Part shown: in pieces, positions 17,312 through 25,997 of the stretch
Layout of the letters: each line of letters opens with the position of its first letter
Numbering within the stretch: the first letter of the stretch is position 1
From: CAYNNQ01 sp051748085
GTDB taxonomy: Bacteria; Desulfobacterota; Desulfovibrionia; Desulfovibrionales; Desulfonatronovibrionaceae
Assembly: GCA_051748085.1 (NCBI GenBank)
Contig: JBNJHA010000004.1
Coordinates: 1 to 64,000, forward strand
DNA length: 64,000 nt
Direction of reading: 5' to 3'
Translations under genes and position numbers: made by a program
The notes under the pieces: model-generated
What the model was told of the DNA's origin: nothing
What the model saw: only the letters and a program-made list of their open reading frames with translations
Database searches by the model: none

Positions 17312-18310
17312 CTAACTCCTAGGATTAAAATTAGATTCCTTGGCCAAATCCTGCCATAACTCCTTTTCCCTGTCCGACAGTTTATTTGGAGTCTTAATCA
17401 TAATCCGGACCAATTGATCTCCTTTGGCAGTTCCCCGGCCAAGGCCCTTGCCTTTCAACCTGAGTTTTTGCCCACTTCCAATACCGGCGGGCACATTCAT
17501 TTCCACCCGGCCATCCAAGGTGGGCACATTGACCTTGGCGCCTAAAACCGCTTCCCAGGGCGCAAGAGACAAATCATAGACAATATTTTTGCCTTCTACT
17601 TTGAATTGCGGATGCGGGGCAAATTTGACCCGCATATACAGATCGCCGGCAGGTCCTCCACCCATCCCTGCAGTTCCCTGTCCGGAAAGGCGTATTTTGC
17701 TGCCGTCTTTAACTCCGGCCGGAATGTTTACCTGCAGGGTCTTGTTCTGCATGCGCGGTCTGCCGTCCGGCCCGGCAATCTGTTCCTGCAGGGTTACGCT
17801 TTTCTTACCTCCGCGGTAAGCCTCTTCCAGTGTTATCTCCAGCTCGGCTTCCGCATCACGGCCTTTGCCTTGAAATCCGCCGCCTGCGCCGGAAAAACCC
17901 CCGGTGCCGAAACCCGAGGAACGGCCACCGCGTTTGAATCCGGAATGTTTCCCTCCGGAAAATGCGCTCCCGAAAATGGTCTCAAAAAAATCACTGAAAC
18001 CGCCCATATCAAAATCCTCGGCACCACCGCCCTGAAAATTAAAATGCACATTTTCATAACCCGGCGGCGGCTGAAAATTCTGACCATGCTGCCAGTCGGC
18101 TCCCAGTGAATCGTACATTCTGCGCTTTTCGTCATCCTTAAGGACTTCATAAGCCTCGCCGATTTCCTTGAATTTATTTTCAGCCTCGGGATTATCCGGG
18201 TTCAAATCTGGATGATACTTTCTGGCCAGCTTTTTATAGGCCTTGGAAATTTCTTCCTTGGACGCGTTCTTATCCACCCCGAGCAATTTATAATAGTCCT
18301 TGTATTCCAT
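17312..18310 (-). CDS. cbpA: DnaJ-class co-chaperone CbpA
   Basis: 332 residues from MEYKDYYKLLGVDKNASKEE. The J domain has the HPD triad (KYHPDLNPD), then a Gly/Phe-rich linker (about 80-150), then two C-terminal peptide-binding beta domains (VNIPAGVKDGSKIRLSGQG, NVPAGIGSGQKLRLKGKG). The four CxxCxGxG zinc repeats of true DnaJ are absent, so it is CbpA-type. It stimulates DnaK ATP hydrolysis. A much longer upstream frame reaches into repeats and is not coding. A CTTGAC at 18381-18386 on the minus strand might be a -35, but the -10 is unclear. Confidence 0.93.
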   Translation of the reverse strand: MEYKDYYKLLGVDKNASKEEISKAYKKLARKYHPDLNPDNPEAENKFKEIGEAYEVLKDDEKRRMYDSLGADWQHGQNFQPPPGYENVHFNFQGGGAEDFDMGGFSDFFETIFGSAFSGGKHSGFKRGGRSSGFGTGGFSGAGGGFQGKGRDAEAELEITLEEAYRGGKKSVTLQEQIAGPDGRPRMQNKTLQVNIPAGVKDGSKIRLSGQGTAGMGGGPAGDLYMRVKFAPHPQFKVEGKNIVYDLSLAPWEAVLGAKVNVPTLDGRVEMNVPAGIGSGQKLRLKGKGLGRGTAKGDQLVRIMIKTPNKLSDREKELWQDLAKESNFNPRS

Positions 18311-18403
18311 AAAATATATAATCTCCTCAAGATGATTTTTTAATCGGCAACTACTTAAAGGTAAGCAGATTAATAGATTAGTCAAGAAAATGACATAAAA
18401 TTT

Positions 18404-18459
18404 ATACCTATTCACCAAATTTTGTGTGCCCCCGAAGCAAAAAATTTGCTGAACAGATA
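18404..18459. repeat. Short repeat P (body-less)
   Basis: Left end TACCTATTCACCAAATTTT and right end ATTTGCTGAACAGATATG, with about 20 bases between. It is followed by an 80-base spacer that recurs after composite element A, so it represents the same locus arrangement without the central body. Confidence 0.65.
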
Positions 18460-18542
18460 TGCTCCGGATTATATTCTCCGGATAAAAATCTTTGACCCGG
18501 TGCTCAATCCCTGCCCCGCGTATAATATAAGTTAAGACCAAT
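18446..18542. repeat. 97-bp direct repeat, copy 1
   Basis: From TTGCTGAACAGAT to AAGACCAAT. The second copy lies about 353 bases downstream with only a few changes and one single-base indel. It contains a small hairpin (CCGGA/TCCGG around TTATATTC) and a TATAATATAAG stretch. Confidence 0.85.
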
Positions 18543-18813
18543 GTAACTATTCAGCACACGAAAAAAAGTTCACCGAATTTTTTGCATAAACCTGCGACAG
18601 GCCGCCCGGTTTTCTTATGCACTCTTAAAGGAGGAAACCGGACCGCGGGAATGTGTATATAAATAAAATTTGCAAAGCATTTTCTAATCCCGCACGACTT
18701 TTTGCTCGCCTCCAGGCCAGCGAGTCCGGAGGGGGCAGGCATCATCCTTAAGCGGGCATTAGAAAACCGCAGGCCGAAAGCATGAGGAGCAACAAGCTTG
18801 CTGAACAGATATG
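18543..18813. repeat. Composite inverted-repeat element A
   Basis: About 270 bases. Outer left end GTAACTATTCAGCACACG, outer right end TTGCTGAACAGATAT. Inside, a left arm (18601-18633, GCCGCCCGGTTTTCTTATGC...) and a right arm (18742-18774) are inverted repeats; the reverse complement of the right arm reads GGCCTGCGGTTTTCTAATGC. The centre keeps ACCGGACCGCGGGA, shared with elements B, D and E. No open frame is conserved among copies, so it is non-coding. It resembles a non-autonomous transposable element or a palindromic repeat cluster. Confidence 0.75.
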
Positions 18814-18895
18814 CCCCCGGATTATATTCTCCGGATAAAAATCTTTGACCCGGCGCCCAATCCCTGCCCCGCGTATAATATAAGTTAAGACCAAT
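18798..18895. repeat. 97-bp direct repeat, copy 2
   Basis: Second copy of 18446-18542, starting in the right end of element A. The pair shows a tandem duplication of about 353 bases in which only the second unit carries the element body. Confidence 0.85.
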
Positions 18896-19011
18896 TAGTG
18901 TTGCAGGAATATACCCTTGGCAGATAATTGCCTATATAAGAAAAAAAAATTATGAGTTATTCGCCTTACGCATATAAAAAATAAATAACCTGCTTTTAAA
19001 GGAACTTGTCA

Positions 19012-19968
19012 ATGGGGCATACGCACGGTCCTGAACACAGCGCGATAAAAAACAGCCGGTATTTGCTTCTGGCCATGATCATGAATATCACTATCCCGGC
19101 CGCGCAACTGGTCGGCGGCACTATCGCCGGGAGCATGGCCGTTATTTCCGATGCGATACACAATCTCGGGGATTTCACCGCCCTTTTCATTTCATTTATC
19201 GCCCTGCGTATAGCCCGAAAAGAACCCTCCCTTAAATACAGCTTCGGTTACAGGCGGGCGGAGATAATGGCCGCATTACTCAATATAGCCATTCTATTTG
19301 CAGCGTGCGCTTTCATACTTCTGGAAGCCTTTTCGCGTATAATCCAGCCCAATCCGGTATCCGGAAAAATTGTTATCATCATGGCCCTAATCGGCATAAT
19401 CGGCAACGGCATATCTGTTCTCGTTCTGCATCGCGGGGACCAGCATAATTTAAACATGCGCAGCGCCCTTCTGCACATGGTGGCCGATCTTTTTACCTCT
19501 GTCGCGGTTCTGATCAACGGGATCATTCTACATTATTTGCCCTGGTACTGGCTTGATCCGCTGCTTTCTTTCGCCATTGTCTTTCTCATACTCCGCGGTT
19601 CCTGGCATATATTGAAGGAATCGACCACCGTCCTAATGGAGGGAGTGCCCCGCAATCTGGACCTGAATGAAATCAAAAACGAGTTGGAAAATATACATGG
19701 CGTAAGCAATGTTCATCATATGCACGCTTGGGACCTGGGTTCGGGCCTAATTTCATTTTCAGCGCACATTGCGGTCCCGGATGAAAAAATATCCCGCTTG
19801 GAACAATTGAACATGAAAATCAAAAACATCTTACATCGACAATTCAATATTGAACATACAGTTCTTGAATTCGAATCCGACAATGAACACGACCGGGAAG
19901 TACTCTGCTGTATGCGCACCCCGCACAGCAACAAAAACTATACTTCCCGCAAAAAGAAGTCAGACTGA
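19012..19968 (+). CDS. Cation diffusion facilitator (zinc/heavy-metal efflux)
   Basis: Exports divalent metal ions in exchange for protons. 318 residues from the ATG at 19012, eight bases after AAAGGA; the in-frame TTG six bases earlier is too close to that site. A His-rich start MGHTHGPEHS is followed by six hydrophobic helices. The metal-site motifs HN-x2-D in SDAIHNLGD and HMVADLFTS are intact, and a cytoplasmic C-terminal domain has HHMHAWDLGSG and ends in a Lys-rich tail. It matches the CzcD/ZitB type. Metal specificity is not predictable. Confidence 0.93.
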   Translation: MGHTHGPEHSAIKNSRYLLLAMIMNITIPAAQLVGGTIAGSMAVISDAIHNLGDFTALFISFIALRIARKEPSLKYSFGYRRAEIMAALLNIAILFAACAFILLEAFSRIIQPNPVSGKIVIIMALIGIIGNGISVLVLHRGDQHNLNMRSALLHMVADLFTSVAVLINGIILHYLPWYWLDPLLSFAIVFLILRGSWHILKESTTVLMEGVPRNLDLNEIKNELENIHGVSNVHHMHAWDLGSGLISFSAHIAVPDEKISRLEQLNMKIKNILHRQFNIEHTVLEFESDNEHDREVLCCMRTPHSNKNYTSRKKKSD

Positions 19969-20065
19969 TGCCGTGTAGATTTCATTTTCCTGCCCCTTTT
20001 GATGACTGAAACATGAAAAGTAATCAGGCAAACTATGAACAATTACGAGCAAACAGGACGAGAAT

Positions 20066-20818
20066 ATGCCCGGAATCCATTCCAATCCCAACCGATATTA
20101 CCGGCGGAATTTAAATATTCATCCGGATGAAACCACCTTTCAGGTCGTTCTGGAAGAAACCGATTTATGGATAACAGCTGAAAAAGATTTCAGTATCGAG
20201 GCCCTGGACTATGTACAAAAGCTACGCTCGGAACTAAAGCAATACATAAACCTGCACAATCAATTCCTGCATGCTTTGGAGCCGATACAGGTTTATAGGG
20301 ACAGCCCGGAAATCGTGCATAAAATGGCTGTTGCTGCCAAGTCTATGGGGGTCGGTCCGATGGCCGCGGTTGCGGGAACCATAGCCCATATGCTCGCTGA
20401 AAAATTTGTCAAAAAAAGTCCGAACCTGCTGGTGGAAAACGGAGGAGATATATTTCTCTGCTCTACACGGAATAGAACTGTTGGATTACTGGCCGATCCC
20501 GGACAAAAAATTAAACTCGGAGTACAAATACCCGCTGCAAAATGTCCGTGTTCTTTATGCGCTTCGTCCTCGACTATCGGCCATTCCCTCAGCTTTGGTC
20601 AGGGTGATCTGGTGGCGGTCATGGCCGAAAACGGTTCTCTTGCCGATGCTGCGGCAACAAGCCTGGCCAATATGCTATCCGGGAAAAAAGGACTGGACAG
20701 GATGCTCGCCCGGGCCCAAAAATTAAAAAACCTCGGGATATGGGGAGTATTCGCTCAAAAAGGAAAAAATATTGGGGCGTGGGGCGATCTAGAACTTATC
20801 AACATTCCAGATGACTGA
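20066..20818 (+). CDS. UPF0280 family protein (ApbE-like fold)
   Basis: 250 residues with AGGACGAG upstream. Diagnostic segments are YRDSPEIVHKMAVAAKSMGVGPMAAVAGTIA, LLVENGGDIFL and GQGDLVAVMAENGSLADAAATSLAN. The family is related to ApbE flavin transferases by its GGD loop, but its own activity is not established. The 3' end overlaps the convergent dnaA by 20 bases, so no terminator separates them. Confidence 0.85.
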   Translation: MPGIHSNPNRYYRRNLNIHPDETTFQVVLEETDLWITAEKDFSIEALDYVQKLRSELKQYINLHNQFLHALEPIQVYRDSPEIVHKMAVAAKSMGVGPMAAVAGTIAHMLAEKFVKKSPNLLVENGGDIFLCSTRNRTVGLLADPGQKIKLGVQIPAAKCPCSLCASSSTIGHSLSFGQGDLVAVMAENGSLADAAATSLANMLSGKKGLDRMLARAQKLKNLGIWGVFAQKGKNIGAWGDLELINIPDD

Positions 20819-22133
20819 TAGTCTGTTTGACCTGTCTGCCTAGCGGGGTCTTTCTGCTCATCTCTCTCTCCAGATTCGATATGCCTTTGAGCACCGTGGA
20901 GTGTCTGCGGTTGAAATTCCGGCCGATCTCCTTAAGAGACATGTCGGTATGCAAACGGGCCAAATAGAAAGCAGTGTTGCGGGCAAGTACATTTTGCTTT
21001 TTCCTGCTCTTTGAGGACAAGTCAGAGACATTCAGGCCATAAGCGGAACAGACGAAATTGACAATTTTTTCCATGTCCAGTTTCGGGCCCCGGACATCAT
21101 AATTCTGCAAAATCTGCCAGGCTAGATCCAATGATATTTCCTCTTTCATCAACCGGGCCTTTAAAATCAAATTCTGCAGACAACTTTCCAGCTGGCGCAC
21201 ATCAGAATGTATTTTGTCCGCCAAAAGCTCTTTGACATTGGAACTCACGGGTATTTGCATCGCCGTGGATTTATTTTCCAGTATTCTGAGCCGGGTCTGA
21301 AAATCCGGCTTGTCGATAACCGCCAGAAAACCCTGATTCAGACGGGACATCAAATGACTGTCCATATCTTTTAATTCCTTGGGCAGAAAGGTGCTGGACA
21401 TCGCGATCTTCTTGCCCTGATTCTTGAGTGCGTCCACTGTGGCCAGAAATTCGTCCTGGATTTTTTCCTTGCCTTGAAAAAAATGTATATCCTCCAGAAG
21501 CAGCATGTCGATCGAGTCCCGGAATTTATTTTTAAACTCTTCAATGCGCCTGTTTTTAAGGGCAAAAATCATCTGATTGGCGAATTCTTCCGCAGAAAGA
21601 TAGGCCACTCTGATTTTTCTGTTTCCGCCGTCCCGGCAGACTAGACTGCCTATGGAATGAATAAGGTGGGTTTTGCCCAAGCCCGGAGAAGAGCACAAAA
21701 AAAGCTGATCCGCAGTAAGTTCCCGGCCGCAGACCGATTTGGAAGCTACATAGGCCAGTTCATTGCTGGGGCCGACAACAAATTTTTCAAAATCAAACTT
21801 AAACCTTTTATCCAGACCCAGATTAGGAGCCAGGGGAAGGCCGGGACGATATTCTTTTTTTCTGATTTTTGGTTCAGGGGCGGGATTCTTTTTTGTTACT
21901 TCACCCGCTTGAATATCCAGCTCGGGAACAAACCCCAGAATACTGCTGGCCGCTTCGATTATCTCCCGGGTAAGTCTGTCTTTAATCCACTCGGAGACAA
22001 AATTATTCGGCGCCCTCAAAATCAGGGTCTTGCCTTTTAATTCGCCGCTCAAAGGCTGTATCCATACCTTAAAGGTCCCCTTATGCAGAGAGTTCTCAAG
22101 GACATTTTGTATTCTAAACCAAGCTCCATTCAT
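20799..22133 (-). CDS. dnaA: Chromosomal replication initiator DnaA (divergent)
   Basis: 444 residues from the ATG; a GTG two codons earlier is equally possible, as neither has a clear ribosome site. Domain I helices (WFRIQNVLENSLHKGTFKVWIQPL) and a linker are followed by an AAA+ domain with Walker A SSPGLGKTHL at about 148-157, Walker B LLLEDIHFF (Glu replaces the usual first Asp) and a C-terminal helix-turn-helix with LKEIGRNFNRRHSTVL. In most DnaA proteins this last signature has GGRDHTTV; here it is NRRHSTV. So it is a DnaA, but a divergent one; it could be a second initiator paralogue. dnaN and gyrB are not adjacent. It binds DNA boxes and ATP. Confidence 0.87.
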   Translation of the reverse strand: MNGAWFRIQNVLENSLHKGTFKVWIQPLSGELKGKTLILRAPNNFVSEWIKDRLTREIIEAASSILGFVPELDIQAGEVTKKNPAPEPKIRKKEYRPGLPLAPNLGLDKRFKFDFEKFVVGPSNELAYVASKSVCGRELTADQLFLCSSPGLGKTHLIHSIGSLVCRDGGNRKIRVAYLSAEEFANQMIFALKNRRIEEFKNKFRDSIDMLLLEDIHFFQGKEKIQDEFLATVDALKNQGKKIAMSSTFLPKELKDMDSHLMSRLNQGFLAVIDKPDFQTRLRILENKSTAMQIPVSSNVKELLADKIHSDVRQLESCLQNLILKARLMKEEISLDLAWQILQNYDVRGPKLDMEKIVNFVCSAYGLNVSDLSSKSRKKQNVLARNTAFYLARLHTDMSLKEIGRNFNRRHSTVLKGISNLEREMSRKTPLGRQVKQTISHLEC

Positions 22134-22440
22134 GGACACGAGCTTTAACCGCTACAACAAATTTTAGGCAAACCGGACTAGATGCTTATAAGTCAGAGTT
22201 GAAAACAAACTTTTTACAAGATATCATATTGATATAACATTTTAAAATCCTACAGGGCCTTGAATGCTGCAAGACTTTGAATCGAAAATTTATCCAGTTA
22301 TTGCGCCGGATCAAAACAAAACCCCTCTGTATTTTCCACAAGACAAAAAAGGTTTTCCACAGCATACAACAAAAATTACTTGAAATTGGATTGATTTCTT
22401 CTAAATTGCTTTATAGAAGAAAAAATTTTTCCTAAATATT
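22134..22440. other. Candidate replication origin upstream of dnaA
   Basis: An AT-rich intergenic region with three DnaA-box-like 9-mers in one orientation: TTATCCAGT at 22290-22298, and TTTTCCACA at 22332-22340 and 22353-22361. The last two fit the consensus TTWTNCACA and lie 21 bases apart, two helical turns. AT-rich tracts flank them on both sides. The boxes may instead autoregulate dnaA. Confidence 0.45.
22397..22422. terminator. Hairpin TTCTTCTA/TAGAAGAA
   Basis: A perfect 8-bp stem with a 10-base loop, followed by AAAATTTTT. It could be a weak terminator or part of the origin region. It is A/T-rich, so strength is doubtful. Confidence 0.35.
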
Positions 22441-22474
22441 CTTGACAATGCCTGTTATGGGATCAGACCTGAAA

Positions 22475-22780
22475 AAATGAGGTTCCTCAACGTTGGGTGT
22501 GGATTTTATTCGAGTTATCCTTTCTGATGTTCCTGACGAAAGGTTCGCATATTTTCTTGCCCCCCGCCAAAAGGGGGAAAACGGACCGCGGGACGGAACA
22601 CAAAAACAGGTTCTCAAACCGATTGGCATTGCCGATAACAAAAACTGTTTCTCCTGGAAGCAGCGAGGCCGAAGGGGGCGGGCATCCCCCTTTGGCGGGG
22701 CTTAGAAAATACAGAACCGAAAGTGCGGCATCAAAAGGATCAGGAGAATAATTCGCAAAAATCCATGCATTCCGCCGAAG
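22475..22780. repeat. Composite inverted-repeat element B
   Basis: About 305 bases. Its outer arms at 22500-22528 and 22739-22765 are inverted repeats beginning TGGATTTT, shared with element F and unlike the outer ends of A and E. Its inner arms at 22551-22580 and 22683-22710 are strongly matched inverted repeats (ATTTTCTTGCCCC... against ATTTTCTAAGCCCC...). The centre has CGGACCGCGGGACGG and ACACAAAAACAGGTTCTC, shared with E. Possible peptides in this region shift frame between copies and are not credible genes. Confidence 0.75.
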
Positions 22781-22914
22781 AGCCTAAAACGAGCGACCAC
22801 CATATAAGCACCCTGTTTTTTTACGAATAACTGAAAACACACTCTGCGGCGGCAGGACTCTAAGACCTTAAGACGCTGAAACAGTTTAAAAAATTAGAAT
22901 TGCCTTCCTGAGTC

Positions 22915-23140
22915 GCAACTATTTATCCCGCATAAAAAGTTCACCATTTTTTGCATGCATTTGCTGAATGCCGCCCGGTCTTCTTATGTACAAAGAAAAA
23001 CGTAACCGGACTGCGGGAGAAGGAATATAAAATCGGAAGTTTCGAGGAAAGAATGAAGGCGGGTGGCAAAAAATAAAGCAAAATGCTTCAGACCGAAAAG
23101 CACGGTTAGCAAAAAAATTGCTGCGCAATTACAAGAACAA
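22915..23140. repeat. Composite inverted-repeat element C (degenerate)
   Basis: Left end GCAACTATTTATCCCGCATAA, then AAAGTTCACC and TTTTTTGCATGCATTTGCTGAA, running straight into GCCGCCCGGTCTTCTTATG, the left body arm. A shortened body has GTAACCGGACTGCGGGA; a weak right end TTGCTGCGCAATTAC closes it. The right body arm has decayed. With element B it fills the space between the origin-like region and cheA; no gene is supported in 22440-23173. Confidence 0.6.
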
Positions 23141-23173
23141 AAATGCATTCATAAGCAACGGATATCAATTAAA

Positions 23174-25972
23174 TCATGAAACCGTCCTGCTGGTCGACAA
23201 GCGGTAAATTTCATGCGGATCCAGGATCAGGACAACATGCCCGTTGCCCATGATGGTCGCTCCGGCAATCCCCTGCAAATCGCCAAGATAATCACCAAGC
23301 GATTTTATAACGATTTCCTGCCGTTCCAAAAGATCATCAACTACAATGCCCAGACGCCGTCCGGCCACATTTAAAATGACCAGCGGCAAAACATTTCGTT
23401 TTGCTTCCTGGCCGGGCAAGCCCAAAATTTCAGTCAACTCGACTATTCCCAGGACTTCATCTCGCAGGGTAATCGCTTTGCGTTTATTAACTTCGCTTAA
23501 TTCCTCGGCGCTTATCTTGGTTGTCTGGGAAACAGCATCCAGCGGAATGGCGAAGGTTTCTCCGGCCGCTTTTATCATCAGCGCATCTATAATGGCCAGA
23601 GTAAGGGGGAGGCTGATTGAGAATTTGGATCCCTGTCCCAGTCTGGAATCCACATTTATGCTCCCCTTAAGACTCTTTATATTGTTGCGCACTACATCCA
23701 TGCCTACGCCGCGCCCGGAAATATCCGTGACTTCCTCGGCAGTGGAAAATCCGGGAGCAAATATAAGGTCCACGGCTTCTTGATCATCCAGATTCTTGGC
23801 GTCTTCTGCGGAGATTATTCCCTTTTCAACACCTTTTTTGCGCATTTTTTCCGGATCGATCCCATTACCATCATCCTCCACCTCTATTATCACCGAATTT
23901 CCTTTGTGCGCCGCGCGCAACCATACTGTGCCCTTTTCGGCCTTGCCGGCATCCCTCCTCTTTTCCGGACCTTCCAGTCCGTGATCAACAGCGTTGCGAA
24001 GCAAATGGACAAGAGGATCACCGATAAGTTCAACCACGCTTTTGTCCAGCTCGGTTTCCTCGCCTTCCATAACCAATTCAACATTTTTAGCGCTTTTGCG
24101 GCTGAGATCCCTTATCAAGCGCGGAAATTTTGAAAAGACCATCTGCACCGGAACCATGCGTACATTCATGATGGTTGCCTGCAGATCATCCGAAATACGG
24201 GCCATAGAATATGTGGTTTCCGTTAAATTTTGAGCCACTTCGTCCACGTCTTCCCCTTCTTCCAGACTTTTGGTCAACATGGAAAAACGATTACGATTAA
24301 TAATCAGCTCACCTATCAAGTTCATCAAATGGTCCAATTTGGAATGTTCGACCCGGATTGTCGAAGCTATATTCGATTTGCCCTTGCCGTCTTTACCCCC
24401 AGCGTTTCCGTTTCTGGCCGGAGCCTTTGCCGGAGCATCTTTTTGGGCCGCTTGTCCTTCCTCGCTGGAAACCTTTTTCTTTGGTTCCTTTTTCTGTGTT
24501 TCCCGGGGATTGACGAAAGGCTCTTCCTTTGCGGCCGGCGGAACTTCCTCTGAGTTACTTTTTGTTGATGAATCCTCAAAAGAACCCCCGGCTTCTTCGG
24601 ACTTGTCTTTTTCTTGCGGCTCCGCTTTCAGATCTTCCTGAATATCCTCACCAACCGCGGACATTTCCGAAACGCTTTTATCCACCATTTCCTTCAGGAT
24701 AGAGGCTTCCTGGCGCAATAAATCGACAACCAAAGAAAAATCCATATCCGTGCTTCGGCTTTGATCAACCAGATTAGCCGTTCTTTCGGCATAGGTCTTT
24801 ATTTCCTCCAACCCCATATACCCGGCTGAATTTTGCAAAGTAACCATTGCCCGGTATAATCCGTCGACTATCTCGTGCTGACCGGCATCAACGGCCAATT
24901 GCTTCAATGCATAATCAATATTGTCAAATTGTTGGGCGGTTGTTTCCTTGAAAATCTGCAAATCTTCATCATCGACTTCTTCCGAAAGGGATAGCGCTTC
25001 GTCCTCTGAATCAGATTCTGCACTCGCTTCACCGGTTTTTTGTTCCGGTTCTTCAGATTCACCGCCTTCGTCCCGACTCACTTGTTCCAAACGCTTTTGA
25101 ATATCCGTTATATCCTTGGGGAAGACCTCGACACTTTCCATATCCACCCAGCCCAAGCTGTCCTCCAGCCAGTCAGCCGCCTGCAAAAGCGCGTCCACCA
25201 GCGTCTGGGTCGCCTCAATCTCACCGTTTCTGACTTTATTCAGCAAGGTCTCGGCAGCATGGGTCAGGGCGTTAAGTTCCTTAAACCCGATTATGCCGCT
25301 GTTGCCTTTTATATTGTGAAAATTGCGGAAAAGATCGTTTATCAGCTCGTGGTTACCGCTGGGATCTTTTTCCAGCTCCATCAACTGGCTGTTCATATCG
25401 GAGATGACTTCCTTTGCTTCCTCCATGAAGTCAACAAGATGCTCGGGGCTGACCAATGTCAGTTTGTAGGGTTCGAAATCTGCACCGTCGTCTTCCGGGG
25501 ACTCCGCTTCAGGTCCGGCTTCCCTGTCCTGTGGTTCCCTGATTGAACTGTCTCCGGAACCGGCTGGTTCCGGCTTTTGACCGGCAAGAATATTTTTCAT
25601 TTTCTGGACCAGGGGGCTTACGTCCAGATCGCCCTCCCTTCCTTCGGACTCCAGTGTGTCAATCATGGTCCGGAGCGCATCAGTGGCCTCCAGAATAACA
25701 TCCATGATGTCCGAAGTAACCTTGAGATTGCCCTTGCGCAATTCATCCAGGACATTTTCTCCCTTATGGGCCAAGGTATTGATTTCGTTCAAACCGAGAA
25801 AACCCGATGCCCCTTTCAGGGAGTGCATGGGCCTGAATATATCATCCAAAAGCTCTAAATTTTCCGGTTCCTTTTCCAGTTCCAGCAAATTCGGCTCTAT
25901 TGTTTCCAAATGCTCCCTGGCTTCAATAACAAAATCAGAGAACACTTCGGGATCAAAAGAATCCTGGTTCAT
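23174..25972 (-). CDS. cheA: Chemotaxis histidine kinase CheA with three HPt-like domains
   Basis: 932 residues. HPt1 carries phospho-acceptor His50 in MHSLKGASGFLG and HPt2 His219 in FHNIKGNSGIIGF. A third HPt-like segment (about 340-440) has Val377 where the His should be. A Pro/Glu/Lys-rich linker (about 445-540) precedes the dimerisation helices, the ATPase domain (LLRNAVDHG, VEDDGNGIDP, GRGVGMDVVRNN) and a C-terminal CheW-like domain. It phosphorylates CheY and CheB in receptor arrays. It lies last in a nine-gene minus-strand string; 25 bases separate it from cheY. Confidence 0.96.
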   Translation of the reverse strand: MNQDSFDPEVFSDFVIEAREHLETIEPNLLELEKEPENLELLDDIFRPMHSLKGASGFLGLNEINTLAHKGENVLDELRKGNLKVTSDIMDVILEATDALRTMIDTLESEGREGDLDVSPLVQKMKNILAGQKPEPAGSGDSSIREPQDREAGPEAESPEDDGADFEPYKLTLVSPEHLVDFMEEAKEVISDMNSQLMELEKDPSGNHELINDLFRNFHNIKGNSGIIGFKELNALTHAAETLLNKVRNGEIEATQTLVDALLQAADWLEDSLGWVDMESVEVFPKDITDIQKRLEQVSRDEGGESEEPEQKTGEASAESDSEDEALSLSEEVDDEDLQIFKETTAQQFDNIDYALKQLAVDAGQHEIVDGLYRAMVTLQNSAGYMGLEEIKTYAERTANLVDQSRSTDMDFSLVVDLLRQEASILKEMVDKSVSEMSAVGEDIQEDLKAEPQEKDKSEEAGGSFEDSSTKSNSEEVPPAAKEEPFVNPRETQKKEPKKKVSSEEGQAAQKDAPAKAPARNGNAGGKDGKGKSNIASTIRVEHSKLDHLMNLIGELIINRNRFSMLTKSLEEGEDVDEVAQNLTETTYSMARISDDLQATIMNVRMVPVQMVFSKFPRLIRDLSRKSAKNVELVMEGEETELDKSVVELIGDPLVHLLRNAVDHGLEGPEKRRDAGKAEKGTVWLRAAHKGNSVIIEVEDDGNGIDPEKMRKKGVEKGIISAEDAKNLDDQEAVDLIFAPGFSTAEEVTDISGRGVGMDVVRNNIKSLKGSINVDSRLGQGSKFSISLPLTLAIIDALMIKAAGETFAIPLDAVSQTTKISAEELSEVNKRKAITLRDEVLGIVELTEILGLPGQEAKRNVLPLVILNVAGRRLGIVVDDLLERQEIVIKSLGDYLGDLQGIAGATIMGNGHVVLILDPHEIYRLSTSRTVS

Positions 25973-25997
25973 TTCACACCCTTAATATGTTTGAAAA

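Noticed and set aside
18310..18541. 77-residue extension of CbpA
   Set aside because: It reads through an intergenic repeat and the ribosome site; the J domain begins directly at the inner ATG.
22493..22751. Small proteins encoded by the repeat bodies (peptides with DRGTEHKNR-like or DRGMEHKNK-like motifs)
   Set aside because: The similar peptides come from conserved DNA; frames shift and stop between copies, starts differ and no ribosome sites are present. Conservation is at DNA or RNA level.
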